Shown piece by piece: positions 51,750-61,812 of a stretch of 64,000 nt of DNA. A program made the translations under genes and the position numbers. The stretch comes from Sepioteuthis lessoniana. Taxonomy: Eukaryota; Mollusca; Cephalopoda; Myopsida; Loliginidae. The notes beneath the pieces are model-generated. The model had not been told where the DNA came from and searched no databases. It was given only the letters and a program-made list of their open reading frames with translations. Location: NCBI GenBank assembly GCA_963585895.1, contig OY757913.1, forward strand, positions 104,614,279 through 104,678,278, given 5' to 3'. Each line of letters opens with the position of its first letter. Position 1 is the first letter of the stretch.

Positions 51750-52898
51750 TCTCTGTTTAGATGAATCAGCCAATGGTATTTTCCTTTTCTAAATAAATAG
51801 ATAGTGTGCTAAACCAACAGATAAAATATTTAGCAGGCCTTAAAATATACAGATTATATCTCCCGAAAATTCTTTTTTTTTGGGGGGGGTATGATACAAA
51901 AATACATCTGGTCGTGAGACTGCACTTCTTGAACTGTAGGGAGTGTGAATTAAACTCTTTGTTGTCATTGGTCTTTGCATTCTGTAGTATGTAGCTCTAT
52001 AAGGGTTGGCATGCAGTAAAATCAACTAAGCAAACAACCAAATTATCTATTTATGTACCATATCGGTACCAGCAAGACATTACTACCTCTCGGACTATAT
52101 TGTGACCCTGCCATGTAAAAGTTGACGAACACAAGAAATTATGTTTAACTACCCTAACGTTTAGTCACAACAACCACTTGTAGGTAGTCGCCGGGAAAAA
52201 GAAAAAGAATCTAAACTGAGACGACCACGTTGTCTAGGCATAGAGAAACAATATATCCTGGTGAGAAAAAAGAGAGCAGACACAGACCTTGACATTTTTA
52301 CTCTGGTTTTCTGTTGTAGTTCTTATATGCTTGTCCGTTGGGTCACGTCTAGTCTAAAGCCCTTTTTAGTGGGCACAAAAAAATTGAAGCTCGTGCACGT
52401 TCGTCTCCATACATCTTCGTGGCTGGTGTTCAACTGTCTTTACCTAATCATGTCTCGCCGTCAATTGCTCAAAAATCTCGAGTTGGCCACTCCTTTCCGT
52501 CTGGTATCGGCGGGAGGAACATCCGCTTCTGCCAATTCAACACATTCGTTCTAGATCATGGGACCTCCAGTTTTCTCTAATCATCCTCAACTAACGCAGT
52601 CATTCACTTGTTACCGGATGACCCACAACTGCATTAGTCTAAGTCACTCAGAGGTCAACTACGTTCTCCCATGTCTGCATTTTTTCTTCTTATTTCTCTC
52701 TCTCTCTCTCTCCTTCCTTAGAAATTAGCCTTTCATTTTCTTTATATCACGTTACATCTGTCTATCAATCCTGAAAGTCCCCCTATCTATCTCTCTATCT
52801 ATTTATCTATTCTACTTATCAACCTCTCCTCCTATCAGTACATATGTCGGCATATCTGTCTATTTACTTTTTTGTCGACATTATCACCCAATAGTAAT
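51750..52898. other. Mostly unassigned, with one 97-residue frame
   Basis: A GC-richer part at 52100-52680 holds a plus-strand frame at 52261-52554 (MRKKRADTDLDIFTLVFCCS to NSTHSF). I recognise no domain. CT-rich patches at about 52690 and 52780. Confidence 0.3.
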
Positions 52899-53268
52899 CA
52901 TCATCATCATCATGTCGCGCTGGTAGCACGGATATCCCTGACCCTCTCTCGCCACTCCTCCCTATCGTTCATCGCCCTAGGCAGGTCTTCAGGACAACAT
53001 CCCGTATCCTCACACAGCTGCTGAATGTATGTTCGTGCTGGTCGTCCTGCTTTGGCACGGCCATGTGTGGGGATTCATAAGAGTACATCTCTTATGAGTT
53101 CGTCCCTGCTTCTCCTGCAGTGTCCTGCATGTCTGGTTCGTCTAACTTGAATAGTTTTCGTGATAGGAGGCAGGTAGCCGTAAAATTGGTGTCTTGTGGG
53201 GTGTTGTCGCCAGGACTTGTTCAAGATTGCAGGCAGCATTCTTGTGTAATTGCCGTCTAGCTTCTTCT
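52899..53268 (-). mobile_element. LINE-r 3' fragment, well preserved
   Basis: Plus strand (CAT)n, then GTCGCGCTGGTAGCACGG, GGCAGGTCTTCAGGACAACA, AGCTGCTGAATGTATGTTCG, GTGTCCTGCATGTCTGGTTC and GGCAGCATTCTTGTGTAATT. It pairs closely with 17684-17993. Confidence 0.87.
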
Positions 53269-53610
53269 AGAAATTTTTATCAGATAATCCTTCTAAACCA
53301 AATAGGTCAGGATTTTATGTGTGTGTGTGCAATTTCATTTTGTGTGCCAAGTTTCATTGCTGTAAAATTTGGCAGTAAACGATATATACAAATATTCGTT
53401 TCTATTGTTTAAAATGATAGAATAAAATCCGGTTATTTTTATTTTAGAAGTAATATAACATTTTATTTGAAAAATAGGAGAGATCTTCTAATTGAGCAAA
53501 ATTCTATCCGTCTATCTATCTGAAGACTCCGATATTTTTTAAGACATTACGTTTCCTTCACAACATTTATTGTTGAATGCTGAAATCAAAGAAAATATGA
53601 AATTTCGAAT
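53269..53610. other. No recognisable feature
   Basis: AT-rich. Nothing assigned. Confidence 0.4.
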
Positions 53611-53945
53611 GGTGTGGACCCTCTAAGATTCAGACTTAGGGAGTAATGGGCCTTATCCTACCATGCTGTCCGATGACAGTTTGAGTTAAGGGTCTTTCCT
53701 GCTTCTAGACTGGTTGCTCCTTACCAAATCTATAATGCCCAGACAGACCTAACCGTTGGTCTTTACTGAAGTGGGAAGAGTGGAAATTTACTAAGCTTTT
53801 TGCTTAGATGTGGCACAAGGCCATATGAAAGGGGAACCCAATGAGACTCGAACTCACTCGTGTAGGTCTGCTAGTCGAGCTTGCTAACCATTACACCACC
53901 AGAGGCGCCTCTGAAGTGGGAAGAGGGAATCTCATACATTTCCTA
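53611..53945 (-). mobile_element. SINE-a-like copy, diverged, split by SINE-e
   Basis: CTTATCCTACCATGCTGTCC, TTGAGTTAAGGGTCTTTCCT, GCTTCTAGACTGGTTGCTCC and ACAGACCTAACC follow the SINE-a order on the plus strand. The element is broken at 53781. Confidence 0.5.
53781..53910 (-). mobile_element. SINE-e, short tRNA-headed SINE with 15-bp duplication
   Basis: 130 bp. Minus strand starts AGGCGCCTCTGGTGGTGTAA, with TGGTTAGCAAGC (A-box-like) and GAGTTCGAGTCTC (B-box-like). It ends with a short ATTTCC tail. CTGAAGTGGGAAGAG flanks it at 53766-53780 and 53911-53925 exactly. It is close to a tRNA in size, but the head lacks a complete acceptor stem by eye. Confidence 0.82.
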
Positions 53946-54288
53946 AAAGCAATTTCATGAAGTGAAATACAAACAGCATTAATAGAAATTGAATTGAAAT
54001 CAACTAATCCATTTTCTTCAGCAAATCCAAACACGAGTTTAGATACTGGGTGAAAAAATTCGTATTTGCCTATGAGAAAGACATGGAGCACTGGAGCAGA
54101 TTGGGCTCTCTAACCTTCACAGAGCAATCAGTCTAAGAGAAGGAAAAACTCTGAATTCAAAAGCTAAGGAAGATGGTTCAGAAGAATCTGTTGCACATTG
54201 GTGCATCATTCTTCTGCTAAGAGAACGTGTCGGGTTATACAGAATACACCAAATGCCTTTCTGCAGGGGTTATACCCTACCAACGAGT

Positions 54289-54516
54289 GTCGTTGATTGT
54301 GTAATGGTTATCGTCGTAAGAAATGGACGAGGCTGATTGCATTTCACAAAGCAATAATACGCTTGGGAATGGTATGAATCCAATTATTCTCCCTCCAGCT
54401 ATGGGTAAATAGTAGAGCAGACTGATTTCTTCAGCTTTGTTGAGGCAACGAGTCTAAAAACTGACCTTGGGTCATATCCTGCCTGAGTAGTGGGGTTGGT
54501 AAATATGGATATTACA
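54289..54516 (+). mobile_element. SINE-a copy within SINE-c, internally deleted
   Basis: GATTGTGTAATGGTTATCGT head, then a jump from GAAATGGACGAGG to CTGATTGCATTTCAC that removes most of the B-box region. The body AATTATTCTCCCTCCAGCTA is followed by a second jump GAGTCTAAAAACTGACCTTG, then GTGGGGTTGGTAAATA. Confidence 0.78.
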
Positions 54517-54795
54517 TTAAAAAATATGATGGTGAGTCTCTAGTAATGCTGGAACTTTGGGGAAAGCGGAGTACCTCTTTATTGCCATCGCTCACTGGTC
54601 CCCTGTGGTCTGAAGTGATAGCACCTGAAAGGGTCCTATCTATTGGCCAAATAGAGCTGATTGTCATTTACACTGAGTGGAAACAAATGACTTTTGCTAA
54701 ATTGAATTGCTTGAAATAGAACTATTTGATCAATTAACTGTGTGTAAACAAAAAAACTGATGTTTAATTAAATTGTTTGTGACATATAGTAATAT

Positions 54796-55058
54796 TCGTC
54801 GGTGACCTAAATAGAGGTTGACCTGAATGCTCTCTTTTTCTATCACTACTACACCGATGAGTATGGAAGAGTGCTACAAAATTCCTTGATTGCTCCACTT
54901 TACCCTTGATCATTACATTATTCTGCTGAGTGTTAAGTATGGTGGCATCAAGTACCATTTTTGAGCCTTTGGTATGACTCGAACTTGGATTAAACCCACG
55001 TCCCATGGACCATTGGCGAGTATTCTTCTCGTTAGGCCAATGGCCGAACCGTTCAACT
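54796..55058 (-). mobile_element. SINE-d (another tRNA-headed SINE) within SINE-c
   Basis: Minus strand begins GGTTCGGCCATTGGCCTAAC, with GAGAAGAATACTCGCC (A-box-like TGGCCTAACGAG) and, 60 bp on, GGTTTAATCC and AAGTTCGAGTC (B-box-like). About 260 bp. Only one copy in the window. Ends were set by where SINE-c sequence stops. Confidence 0.6.
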
Positions 55059-55323
55059 TAGTTAATTGATGCTAAATTGAAATGTCTGAATTAGAACTGC
55101 TTGACCAGTTAACTTTGTGCAAACAAATGCTTGATGTTTAATTGAATTGTTAATGATACATAGCAATACTTGGAATCATTTAACTTCGTTGTCTTATATT
55201 TAGAAATCATATATATTCTAATATGTATGAATAAACCCCATTTGATATTAAATAACCAACAATCGATGATATGCAGCAAAATTCTAACCAAACTAAACCA
55301 AACTAAATCTTTATGTATGTAAA

Positions 55324-55590
55324 CATTTACCAGTCCCTACACGACAAGAAGGATCAGGTGCAAAGTAAGTTTTTTGATGAGAGTTAGTTTAAATTCAAAC
55401 TTTTCCTTTTGGTGTTACTAATGGTAAAGAAACAGTCACCCCAATTATTCATGCAGAGCTAGAGGACTGATGGATTCATGCCTTTTCTAAAGACAAAAGG
55501 ACGAAGTGAAATGTAAAGACGCTTCATTCAGGATATGAATTTGCATCATTGTTTCCATTTCCTGGAAGGATGACCTTTCCGGGCGGTGAT
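55324..55590 (-). mobile_element. SINE-a copy, diverged
   Basis: ATTTACCAGTCCCTACACGA, AAATTCAAACTTTTCCTTTT, GCAGAGCTAGAGGACTGATG and CCATTTCCTGGAAGGATGAC keep the SINE-a order. Confidence 0.55.
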
Positions 55591-55672
55591 TCGAGATATT
55601 TTTATCTCTTTTTCCTGCCGGGTTTTTTTCTTTTTGCCTGGTAACCGTGAATGCTGGTAGATAGTGGGTTAG

Positions 55673-55676
<4 letters not shown>

Positions 55677-55726
<50 letters not shown>
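55677..55726. repeat. (TA)n microsatellite
   Basis: Pure TA repeats. Confidence 0.95.
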
Positions 55727-55727
<1 letters not shown>

Positions 55728-55794
55728 TTTGCGAGAGAAATAGATAAATATTAGTCTATTTCTTATTAATCAACTTCGTGATATTAATTTCTAT

Positions 55795-55871
55795 CTTTTT
55801 TCCTTCTCTCTTTCCTATCCTTCCTTTTTACCTATTTTTCTTTCTTTCTTGTCTTCTTTTTATCCTTTCCA

Positions 55872-55914
<43 letters not shown>

Positions 55915-56060
55915 TTTAATATCTTTTTTCTTTTCTTCCTGCTTTTCTCCCTTTCTTTCCTACATTGATCTCTTTTCTATTTTTCTTTCTTTACTTCTTT
56001 TGTGTGTTTTTTCTTTTTTTTATTTTTTATTTCATTGTTTCCTATTTTCTTTTTTATGCC
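55795..56060. repeat. T/C-rich tract with (TTTC)n
   Basis: Pyrimidine-rich, with about nine TTTC units at 55878-55912. The Phe/Leu-rich frame across it (55778-56071) is a by-product. Confidence 0.85.
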
Positions 56061-56075
56061 TCCCTTTTTAATTTT

Positions 56076-56510
56076 CCCAGTCGGTTGGGGCCGTAGAATA
56101 CACCGACTGCTTCCCTGCAGAGGAGTGAGACCACCCCCAACAAGTGTCCTAGATATGACACTAAACAATCAGATGGTGAGGTTCTAGTAATGCTAGAGCT
56201 TTGGGGGAATGCAGAGTACCCCATCATTGCCATCGCTCCTAGGTCCACTCTAGCCCGGAGTGGTAGCACCTGATAAGGGCCCGATCTCTGGGTTAAATAG
56301 AACTAAGCGAGGCTTCATTAACAATACTAATTTTGCATTTAAGCTGCCTATTTATGCTAAATTGTATTGTTTAGAATATAAGTGTTTTGACATTTAAACT
56401 GCGTATACACGCTAAACTGAATTGCTCGAAAAAGAACTGTTTTGACGTCAAAACTGTACTTATGCTTAACTGAATTATCTGAAATAAAATTGTCTTGACA
56501 TTTAACTCAA
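56076..56510 (+). mobile_element. SINE-c, first half of a tandem dimer
   Basis: Head CCCAGTCGGTTGGGGCCGTA, then TAGATATGACACTAAACAAT, GCTAGAGCTTTGGGGGAATG and CTGATAAGGGCCCGATCTCT, then about three internal repeats. It lacks the terminal tail. A second head starts directly after. Confidence 0.85.
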
Positions 56511-57166
56511 TGTATTGCCCAGCTGGCTGGGGCTGTAGAATACACTGACTGCACCTCTGCAGAAAGGTAAGATCCCCCAATGAGTGTCCTGGTTATGACA
56601 CTAAACACCCTGATAGTGAGGTTCCGGTAATGCTGGGGCTTTGGGGAATGCGGATCACCCCTTCTTGCCATTGCACCCAGGTCCTCTTGGGCCCGGCGTG
56701 GTAGAACCGGATAGGGCTCTATCTATTAAATAGAACTAATGGCATACTTATGCAAAACTGAATTGTTTGACTAAACTGAATTGCTTGAAATAGAAATGTT
56801 TTTCACAATTAAACTGTACTTGCATTTAAACAGTGAGCTTATGCTAAATTGAATTGTTTAAAATTGAACTATTTTTGACATTCAAAGTGTACTTACACTA
56901 AACTGAATTGTTATATATACAACTGTTTTGACATTTAACTGTGTGTAGAAAAATTATGAACGTATACAAAACTGAATTAGCTGAATTAGAACTGTATGAA
57001 TAAACTGAATAGCTTGAAATAGAAACTTTTTGACAATTAAACTGTGTATTCATGCTAAACAGATTTGTGTGAAATAGAACTGATTATTTGCATAAAAATG
57101 GAGTTGGCGTTAGATAGCCTACAAAGGTTGATATGCCGTAAAACCCAACCAACCAAATATCTTTCT
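56511..57166 (+). mobile_element. SINE-c, second half of a tandem dimer
   Basis: Head GCCCAGCTGGCTGGGGCTGT, then GGTTATGACACTAAACACCC, TCCGGTAATGCTGGGGCTTT and GGCCCGGCGTGGTAGAACC. About eight internal units of roughly 50-60 bp follow (AAACTGAATTG and AAATAGAACTGTTT motifs), then the tail GGCGTTAGATAGCCTACAAA with TTGATATGCCGTAAAACCC. Confidence 0.87.
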
Positions 57167-57287
57167 CTTATATCTTTCTTCCTGATTTTATTTTCCTGGT
57201 TTTTTTTATTTTTATCGGGCTTATTTCATTTTTCCAATTTTTCTTCATCTTTTTCTTTCTTGAATATCATTCTTTCCAAGTTTATAT

Positions 57288-57291
57288 TTTT

Positions 57292-57331
<40 letters not shown>

Positions 57332-57389
57332 TTCTTTTTTTTTTTCTATATACTTGTCTTTCTGGTCGATTCTTCTTTCTTTCTCTACA

Positions 57390-57437
<48 letters not shown>

Positions 57438-57440
57438 ATT
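57288..57440. repeat. Two (TTTC)n arrays
   Basis: TTTC units at 57291-57330 and 57395-57436, separated by T-rich sequence. The 198-residue frame covering it is low-complexity and not a gene. Confidence 0.92.
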
Positions 57441-57716
57441 TATCAATCTGTTCCTATCTACCACTGTTTTTTTTTCTTTTACATCTACTTCTGATATCAC
57501 CTGCCCTCCACTTAACCATCTATTGGCAAAACTATCAAATTGCCACTTGTAGAGATGCAAGCACGCGATATCAAACTGGCAACACGCAAGCGAACCTCAA
57601 ACATATTTCCCTAATCAATAACACGATATTCACTAGGGCGACTGCGACGATGTGTAAATAGAAAAGTTAATTCTTTAGAAATCACATAATGCGTCAATTA
57701 TAAGAGGTAGGGTGAG
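57441..57716. other. No recognisable feature
   Basis: Nothing assigned. Confidence 0.4.
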
Positions 57717-57720
57717 GCAA

Positions 57721-57755
<35 letters not shown>

Positions 57756-57756
57756 T
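57717..57756. repeat. (GATA)n microsatellite
   Basis: GATA units. Confidence 0.95.
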
Positions 57757-57827
57757 TAATATACTAACAAATTGAATTAGATAGATCAACATATAAAAGA
57801 AAAATTCAAATGAGAGATGTAAACAGA

Positions 57828-57982
57828 CGAATATATATATATATATATATATGTATGTATACATATATTTATTATATATATATATATATATATATATATT
57901 GAGTTTATATATTTAAATCCGTGGAATTTAGACTGCGACCCCATGGAATTAAATATATAAATCTAATATATATTTATCTATT

Positions 57983-58049
<67 letters not shown>

Positions 58050-58110
58050 AGATTTATATATTTGATTCAATGGAATTAAATATGTAAATCTAAGATATAT
58101 ATATCTATTT
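57828..58110. repeat. TA-rich block with related flanks
   Basis: Three TA arrays. CATGGAATTAAATATATAAA with TCTAA following (57941 onward) is echoed by CAATGGAATTAAATATGTAA (58068 onward), a direct duplication of about 45 bp. Placed next to repeat Z as at 15.7 kb. Confidence 0.75.
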
Positions 58111-58117
58111 ATAATTA

Positions 58118-58226
58118 TTACATAATAGCTCTATCCGATTTTATTGAGCACTTTCCATATTATATTGCCCTAGCTTCAACACAGACCCACAAAGTGATTT
58201 AGTGACCACCAACACAGTCATAATAC

Positions 58227-58230
<4 letters not shown>
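58118..58230. repeat. Dispersed repeat Z, copy 2
   Basis: CATAATAGCTCTATCCGATT, CCATATTATATTGC, AAAGTGATTTAGTGACCACC and AACACAGTCATAATACATAT match 15836-15972. Confidence 0.7.
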
Positions 58231-58258
<28 letters not shown>

Positions 58259-58321
58259 ATGTACGAAAATGATATGCATATATATATATATGTTTATATT
58301 CTAAACCGGTGTGTATATATT

Positions 58322-58358
<37 letters not shown>

Positions 58359-58412
58359 TTGTGTGTATACAGATATAGACACACACACACACACACACAC
58401 ACACACGTATAT
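58224..58412. repeat. Compound TA/GT/CA microsatellite
   Basis: TA, GT, TA, GT, then CA repeats with short unique breaks. Partly self-complementary. Confidence 0.92.
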
Positions 58413-58480
58413 ATTCAGCTTATCTTAATTTTGGCTCCAGGCCAGAAGTTTGGGGTTCTTCGTGTTATCCAAACACGCAT

Positions 58481-58747
58481 GGCTTAACGATAATTTTCGT
58501 AAGAAAGGTGCTCAAACCGCCAAGTTTAAATCCTGGACGAAAACCTTTGCTTTTCACTCTGTGCTAATACCCTTGGAAAATATATGCATATCTTTCTCCT
58601 CTTTCATGTGTGAATAGAAAGACAGGCTGAGTTCATTAGGTGTGATAGAGGACTCACTTTCGGAGAAGGAAACTCAATTAAAACCAGCTGTAATTGCCTC
58701 AAAATTGAACTTTTGTGGTATATAGTCTTCGATAGAGGGGTTGGGTG
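58481..58747 (+). mobile_element. SINE-a copy, diverged
   Basis: CATGGCTTAACGATAATTTT and CGTAAGAAAGG head, AGTTTAAATCCTGGACGA (B-box region), ACTCTGTGCTAATACCCTTG, GACAGGCTGAGTTC and the end GATAGAGGGGTTGGGTGGAT. Confidence 0.7.
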
Positions 58748-58766
58748 GATAAATAATTAATAATGA

Positions 58767-58934
58767 TATTCACCAACCCCTCCGCTCGAGCAGGATATGA
58801 CACAAGGTCAATTTTTTAAGCGGAGTTTTACAGGTTTGAATTCAGAGTTTTCCTTCTCCTAGACTAGTTGCCTCACCAAGGCTGAAGAACCTAGTCTGCC
58901 CTACTTTTTACCCATAGCTGGAGGGAGAATAATT
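58767..58934 (-). mobile_element. SINE-a copy, 5'-truncated, perfect 19-bp duplication
   Basis: Only the 3' 168 bp: plus strand TATTCACCAACCCCTCCGCT to CTGGAGGGAGAATAATT. The tRNA-like head is gone. GATAAATAATTAATAATGA flanks it at 58748-58766 and 58935-58953, exactly. Confidence 0.92.
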
Positions 58935-58984
58935 GATAAATAATTAATAATGACGCACAGAAAGGCAAAATTGTTTACTACTAA

Positions 58985-59949
58985 GTCCGTTCACAAGATG
59001 GAGACACTGACTACTTGACATAGTAGCAGGAATACTACAAGGAGACACACTAGCCGATATCTCTTTATCAACTCTCTAGACTACGTACTGAGAACATCTA
59101 TCGATAAAATCAAAGAAAACGGTTTCAAGCTAATAAAAGAAAGAAGCAGAAGGTACCTCGCAAAAAAGAATTACCGACGCCGACTACGTCGATGATATAG
59201 CGCTTCTGGCAAATGCACCTGGCCAAACCGAGACCTGCTACATAGTCTGGAACGAGCTGCTGCGGGCATCGGCATCCATGACAATGCATACAAGACGGTA
59301 TATATGTGCTTTAATGAAACGGGTGACATCTCAACACTAAACGGTAACACTCTGAAACTAGTTGACAAGTTCACCTACCTCGGGAGCAGTGTCTCATCAA
59401 CCGAGACAGACATTAACACGCGACTATCAAAGTCATGGACAGCCACCGATAGTCTTTCGGTCATATGAAAGTCAGACCTGACCGATAGAATGAAGCGCAG
59501 TTTCTTTCAAGCAGCGATCGTGTCGATACTGCTATATGGATGCACCACATGGACGCTAACTAAATAGATGGAGAAAAACCTTTACAGCAATTACACGAGA
59601 ATGCTGCGAGCAATATTGAACAAGTCATTGAGAAGCACCCCACAAAGAAGCAGCTATACGGCCACCTACCACCCATCACAAAAACTATCAAAATTAGACA
59701 AACAGACACGCATGTCACTGCTGGAGAAGTAGGGACGAGATCATAAGGGATGTAATCCTATGGACCCTTTCACATGGATGAGCAAAGGCAGGACGTCCAG
59801 CTCGAACCTTCATACAGAAACTCTGTGCGGATACGAGATGTAGCCCTGAGGATCTGCCGAAAGCAATGGACGATAGGGAGGTGTGGCGAGAGAGGGTCAG
59901 GAATATCCATGCTGTTAACGTGACATGATGATGATGATGATGATGATAA
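58985..59949 (+). mobile_element. LINE-r copy, longest in the window
   Basis: Reaches further 5' than the others: AGILQGDTLARYLFINSLDY (a reverse-transcriptase region before the YADD box), then LRTSIDKIKENGFKL. The YADD region near 59190 is shifted and altered (ADYVDDIALLA-like). KLVDKFTYLGSSVSSTETDI, RLSKSWTATDSLS, a stop, FFQAAIVSILLYGCTTWTLT, another stop, and NYTRMLRAILNKSLR follow. It ends GTGACATGATGATGATGATG. At least four stops or shifts. Confidence 0.88.
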
Positions 59950-60200
59950 CACAGCTCAATAAAAACTAAGCAGGACGAATAGTTCAGTCCAAGGAGACAA
60001 GGATGAGATATCAAGAATATGTTATATGTTACTTTTATAGCTTATCAACTCATTTAAATAAAAGATAAACCTAACAAAAATAGCTTCCTATTTTCTTTTT
60101 CAGAATTTTTTTTTCTTTAGACAATAACCTAAGGTGAAAACGAGTTGAGAACCATCATGTAAAGTGTATGAAATAATAATCCTCCATATTTTACTACTTT
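59950..60200. other. No recognisable feature
   Basis: AT-rich. Nothing assigned. Confidence 0.4.
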
Positions 60201-60206
60201 TGTTTA

Positions 60207-60226
60207 TATATATATATATATATATA
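60207..60226. repeat. (TA)n microsatellite
   Basis: Short TA run. Confidence 0.9.
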
Positions 60227-60350
60227 CATATCCCGATGCTAGAATTTGTAAATAAAACAATATCATAAAATATGATATTTGGGAAAAAACTCCCACCTTG
60301 CCAAGCCAAAAGAAAAAACACCGACAGAGTACCATAAAGAACCTAAGGGG
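60227..60350 (+). repeat. Dispersed repeat V, copy 2
   Basis: GCTAGAATTTGTAAATAAAA and CTTGCCAAGCCAAAAGAAAA with AACACCGACAGAGT, compare 36543-36722. Confidence 0.4.
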
Positions 60351-60389
60351 GCTCAACTTATTAGGTAGAGTGAGATACGAATACCTATA

Positions 60390-60502
60390 GAGTCAAAAGT
60401 AATCGACCTAGGTTTCCTCTCAACCGGATCATCGGGATAAATTTTGACGGAATTATCCAGTTGATTCAGTCAGATTAAACCTAGGTAGATTACCTCTGAC
60501 TC
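60390..60502. repeat. Hairpin element with hammerhead-like core
   Basis: GAGTCAAAAGTAATCGACCT with AGGTTT following (60390-60415) is inverted at 60477-60502 (AAACCTAGGTAGATTACCTC and TGACTC), 26-bp arms with three mismatches. On the minus strand CCGATGA, a short TCC/GGA stem and AAAC follow in hammerhead order, directly before the 3' arm. One core base differs from CTGATGA. Confidence 0.6.
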
Positions 60503-60531
60503 TCTCTCTCTCTCTTCCTCTCTCTCTCTTC

Positions 60532-60569
<38 letters not shown>

Positions 60570-60588
60570 CTCTCTATATATATATATG
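60499..60588. repeat. (CT)n(CA)n(CT)n(TA)n array
   Basis: CT repeats with two TTC breaks, a short CA run, CT again, then TA. Confidence 0.95.
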
Positions 60589-61572
60589 CACTAGTAGATT
60601 TACCCGTGCTGACCGAGTGAAAAATGTCTTAAACATGATTAATTACTTTATCTAAGATCTCTACCGCAAATGTAGCCTATATAGGGATTTTCGTAACACG
60701 GGGCAAAATAAATGTTGCTCCCTCATTCGATAAATACCCCTGCGATGCATTTTTTTAAAAATATTACTAATAGAAAACGTGACATCTGACAAGTGGACCA
60801 TAGCGACATGAAATTAATTCAAATGTCAATTTTAATGATGGCATAAGCTTGCTCATAAAATACTGCCCACACTGATAATTTTGGAGAAGTTATAACTGCT
60901 GTCATATTGATTACTATAGAGAGTAAACAAATAGACTTAATTTTATTGTACAAGAAACTGCTGTAAAAGTATATAATGTCGTCGTCTCTTTCACGACACG
61001 TTTGGAATCACTCTATCAAAATATTTGAAAATAATTGAAATGCTGGATTTTAACTGGGGTTTTTAAATTAGGGAAATAGATAATTTCTGCAATACTAATT
61101 TCAAAACTGCATAATCGAAGATACTAGCTCAAAAGCATTTCCTATCATTTTAAGTTCATTTAATGTAAAAATATCACAGTGAATGTACTTTAATTCAATA
61201 GAGACACTGTCCTTTTGGCAAATGATTTGCTGTTCCTTTCTTCACTGCATAGTTCAAAGTTCATAATTCTACCGATGTGTCTCCTTTCATATGAGTTTCC
61301 TTAAAATGTTGACATGTAATTATCACAATATCTAGTGAAAACTCTGTTATTTTAATGAAGGTTTTTAAACGAAATTGCAAGTCTTTTCATGAATGTCATT
61401 TTCAAAAGCATAGAATGAGAAAAATGCTGAAATTTGACAATCATAATATTTAATAAATAAAAGACAATTATTTTACAATTAAATAATAATTCCATTCTGC
61501 ATCACAAGATTCACAATAGAATCAGTTAATTTTATAAATTTTCCTTTGATAACTTAAAAAGTACAGACGAGG
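60589..61572. other. Unassigned AT-rich stretch
   Basis: Begins GCACTAGTAGATTTACCCGT directly after a TA run, which looks like the start of another dispersed element, but the far end was not identified. No coding signature. Confidence 0.3.
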
Positions 61573-61812
61573 TGTCCTCGTGGTGTAATGGTTAAAGCAA
61601 TGGACTGCGGAATCGTAGTTCACGAGTTCGTACTCCAGTCGCGCCATTACGTTCACTTTCGGGCAAATATCCTTGGGAAAGGTATGAACCCCTCTTATCC
61701 CCCCAGCTATGGTTTAAATAGTACTACTACCGTACTTCTAGTAGAATAGCTTTAGAATTAAATAACCTACTAATGTTGATATGCTATTAAACAAAGAAAC
61801 CAAACCAAACCT
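61573..61812 (+). mobile_element. SINE-b copy, best preserved
   Basis: GGTGTCCTCGTGGTGTAATG, GTTAAAGCAATGGACTGCGG, the B-box region CACGAGTTCGTACTCCAG, CGCGCCATTACGTTCACTTT, TATGAACCCCTCTTATCCCC and AAATAGTACTACTACCG. The tail is AATAACCTACTAATGTTGAT with ATGCTATTAAACAAAGAAAC. Confidence 0.88.

Larger units (their letters stand above)
54229..55305 (+). mobile_element. SINE-c copy holding two other SINEs
   Basis: Head TTATACAGAATACACCAAAT and CTACCAACGAGTGTC (to 54288). It resumes at about 54517 with TGGATATTACATTAA, GTAATGCTGGAACTTTGGGG and GAAGTGATAGCACC, runs to about 54795, resumes at 55059, and ends with TGATATTAAATAACCAACAA and an ACCAAACTAAACC tail. SINE-a and SINE-d fill the gaps. Confidence 0.78.

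Noticed and set aside
57065-57661. 198-residue plus-strand frame
   Set aside because: Mostly (TTTC)n translated as FLSF repeats, plus the end of a SINE-c.
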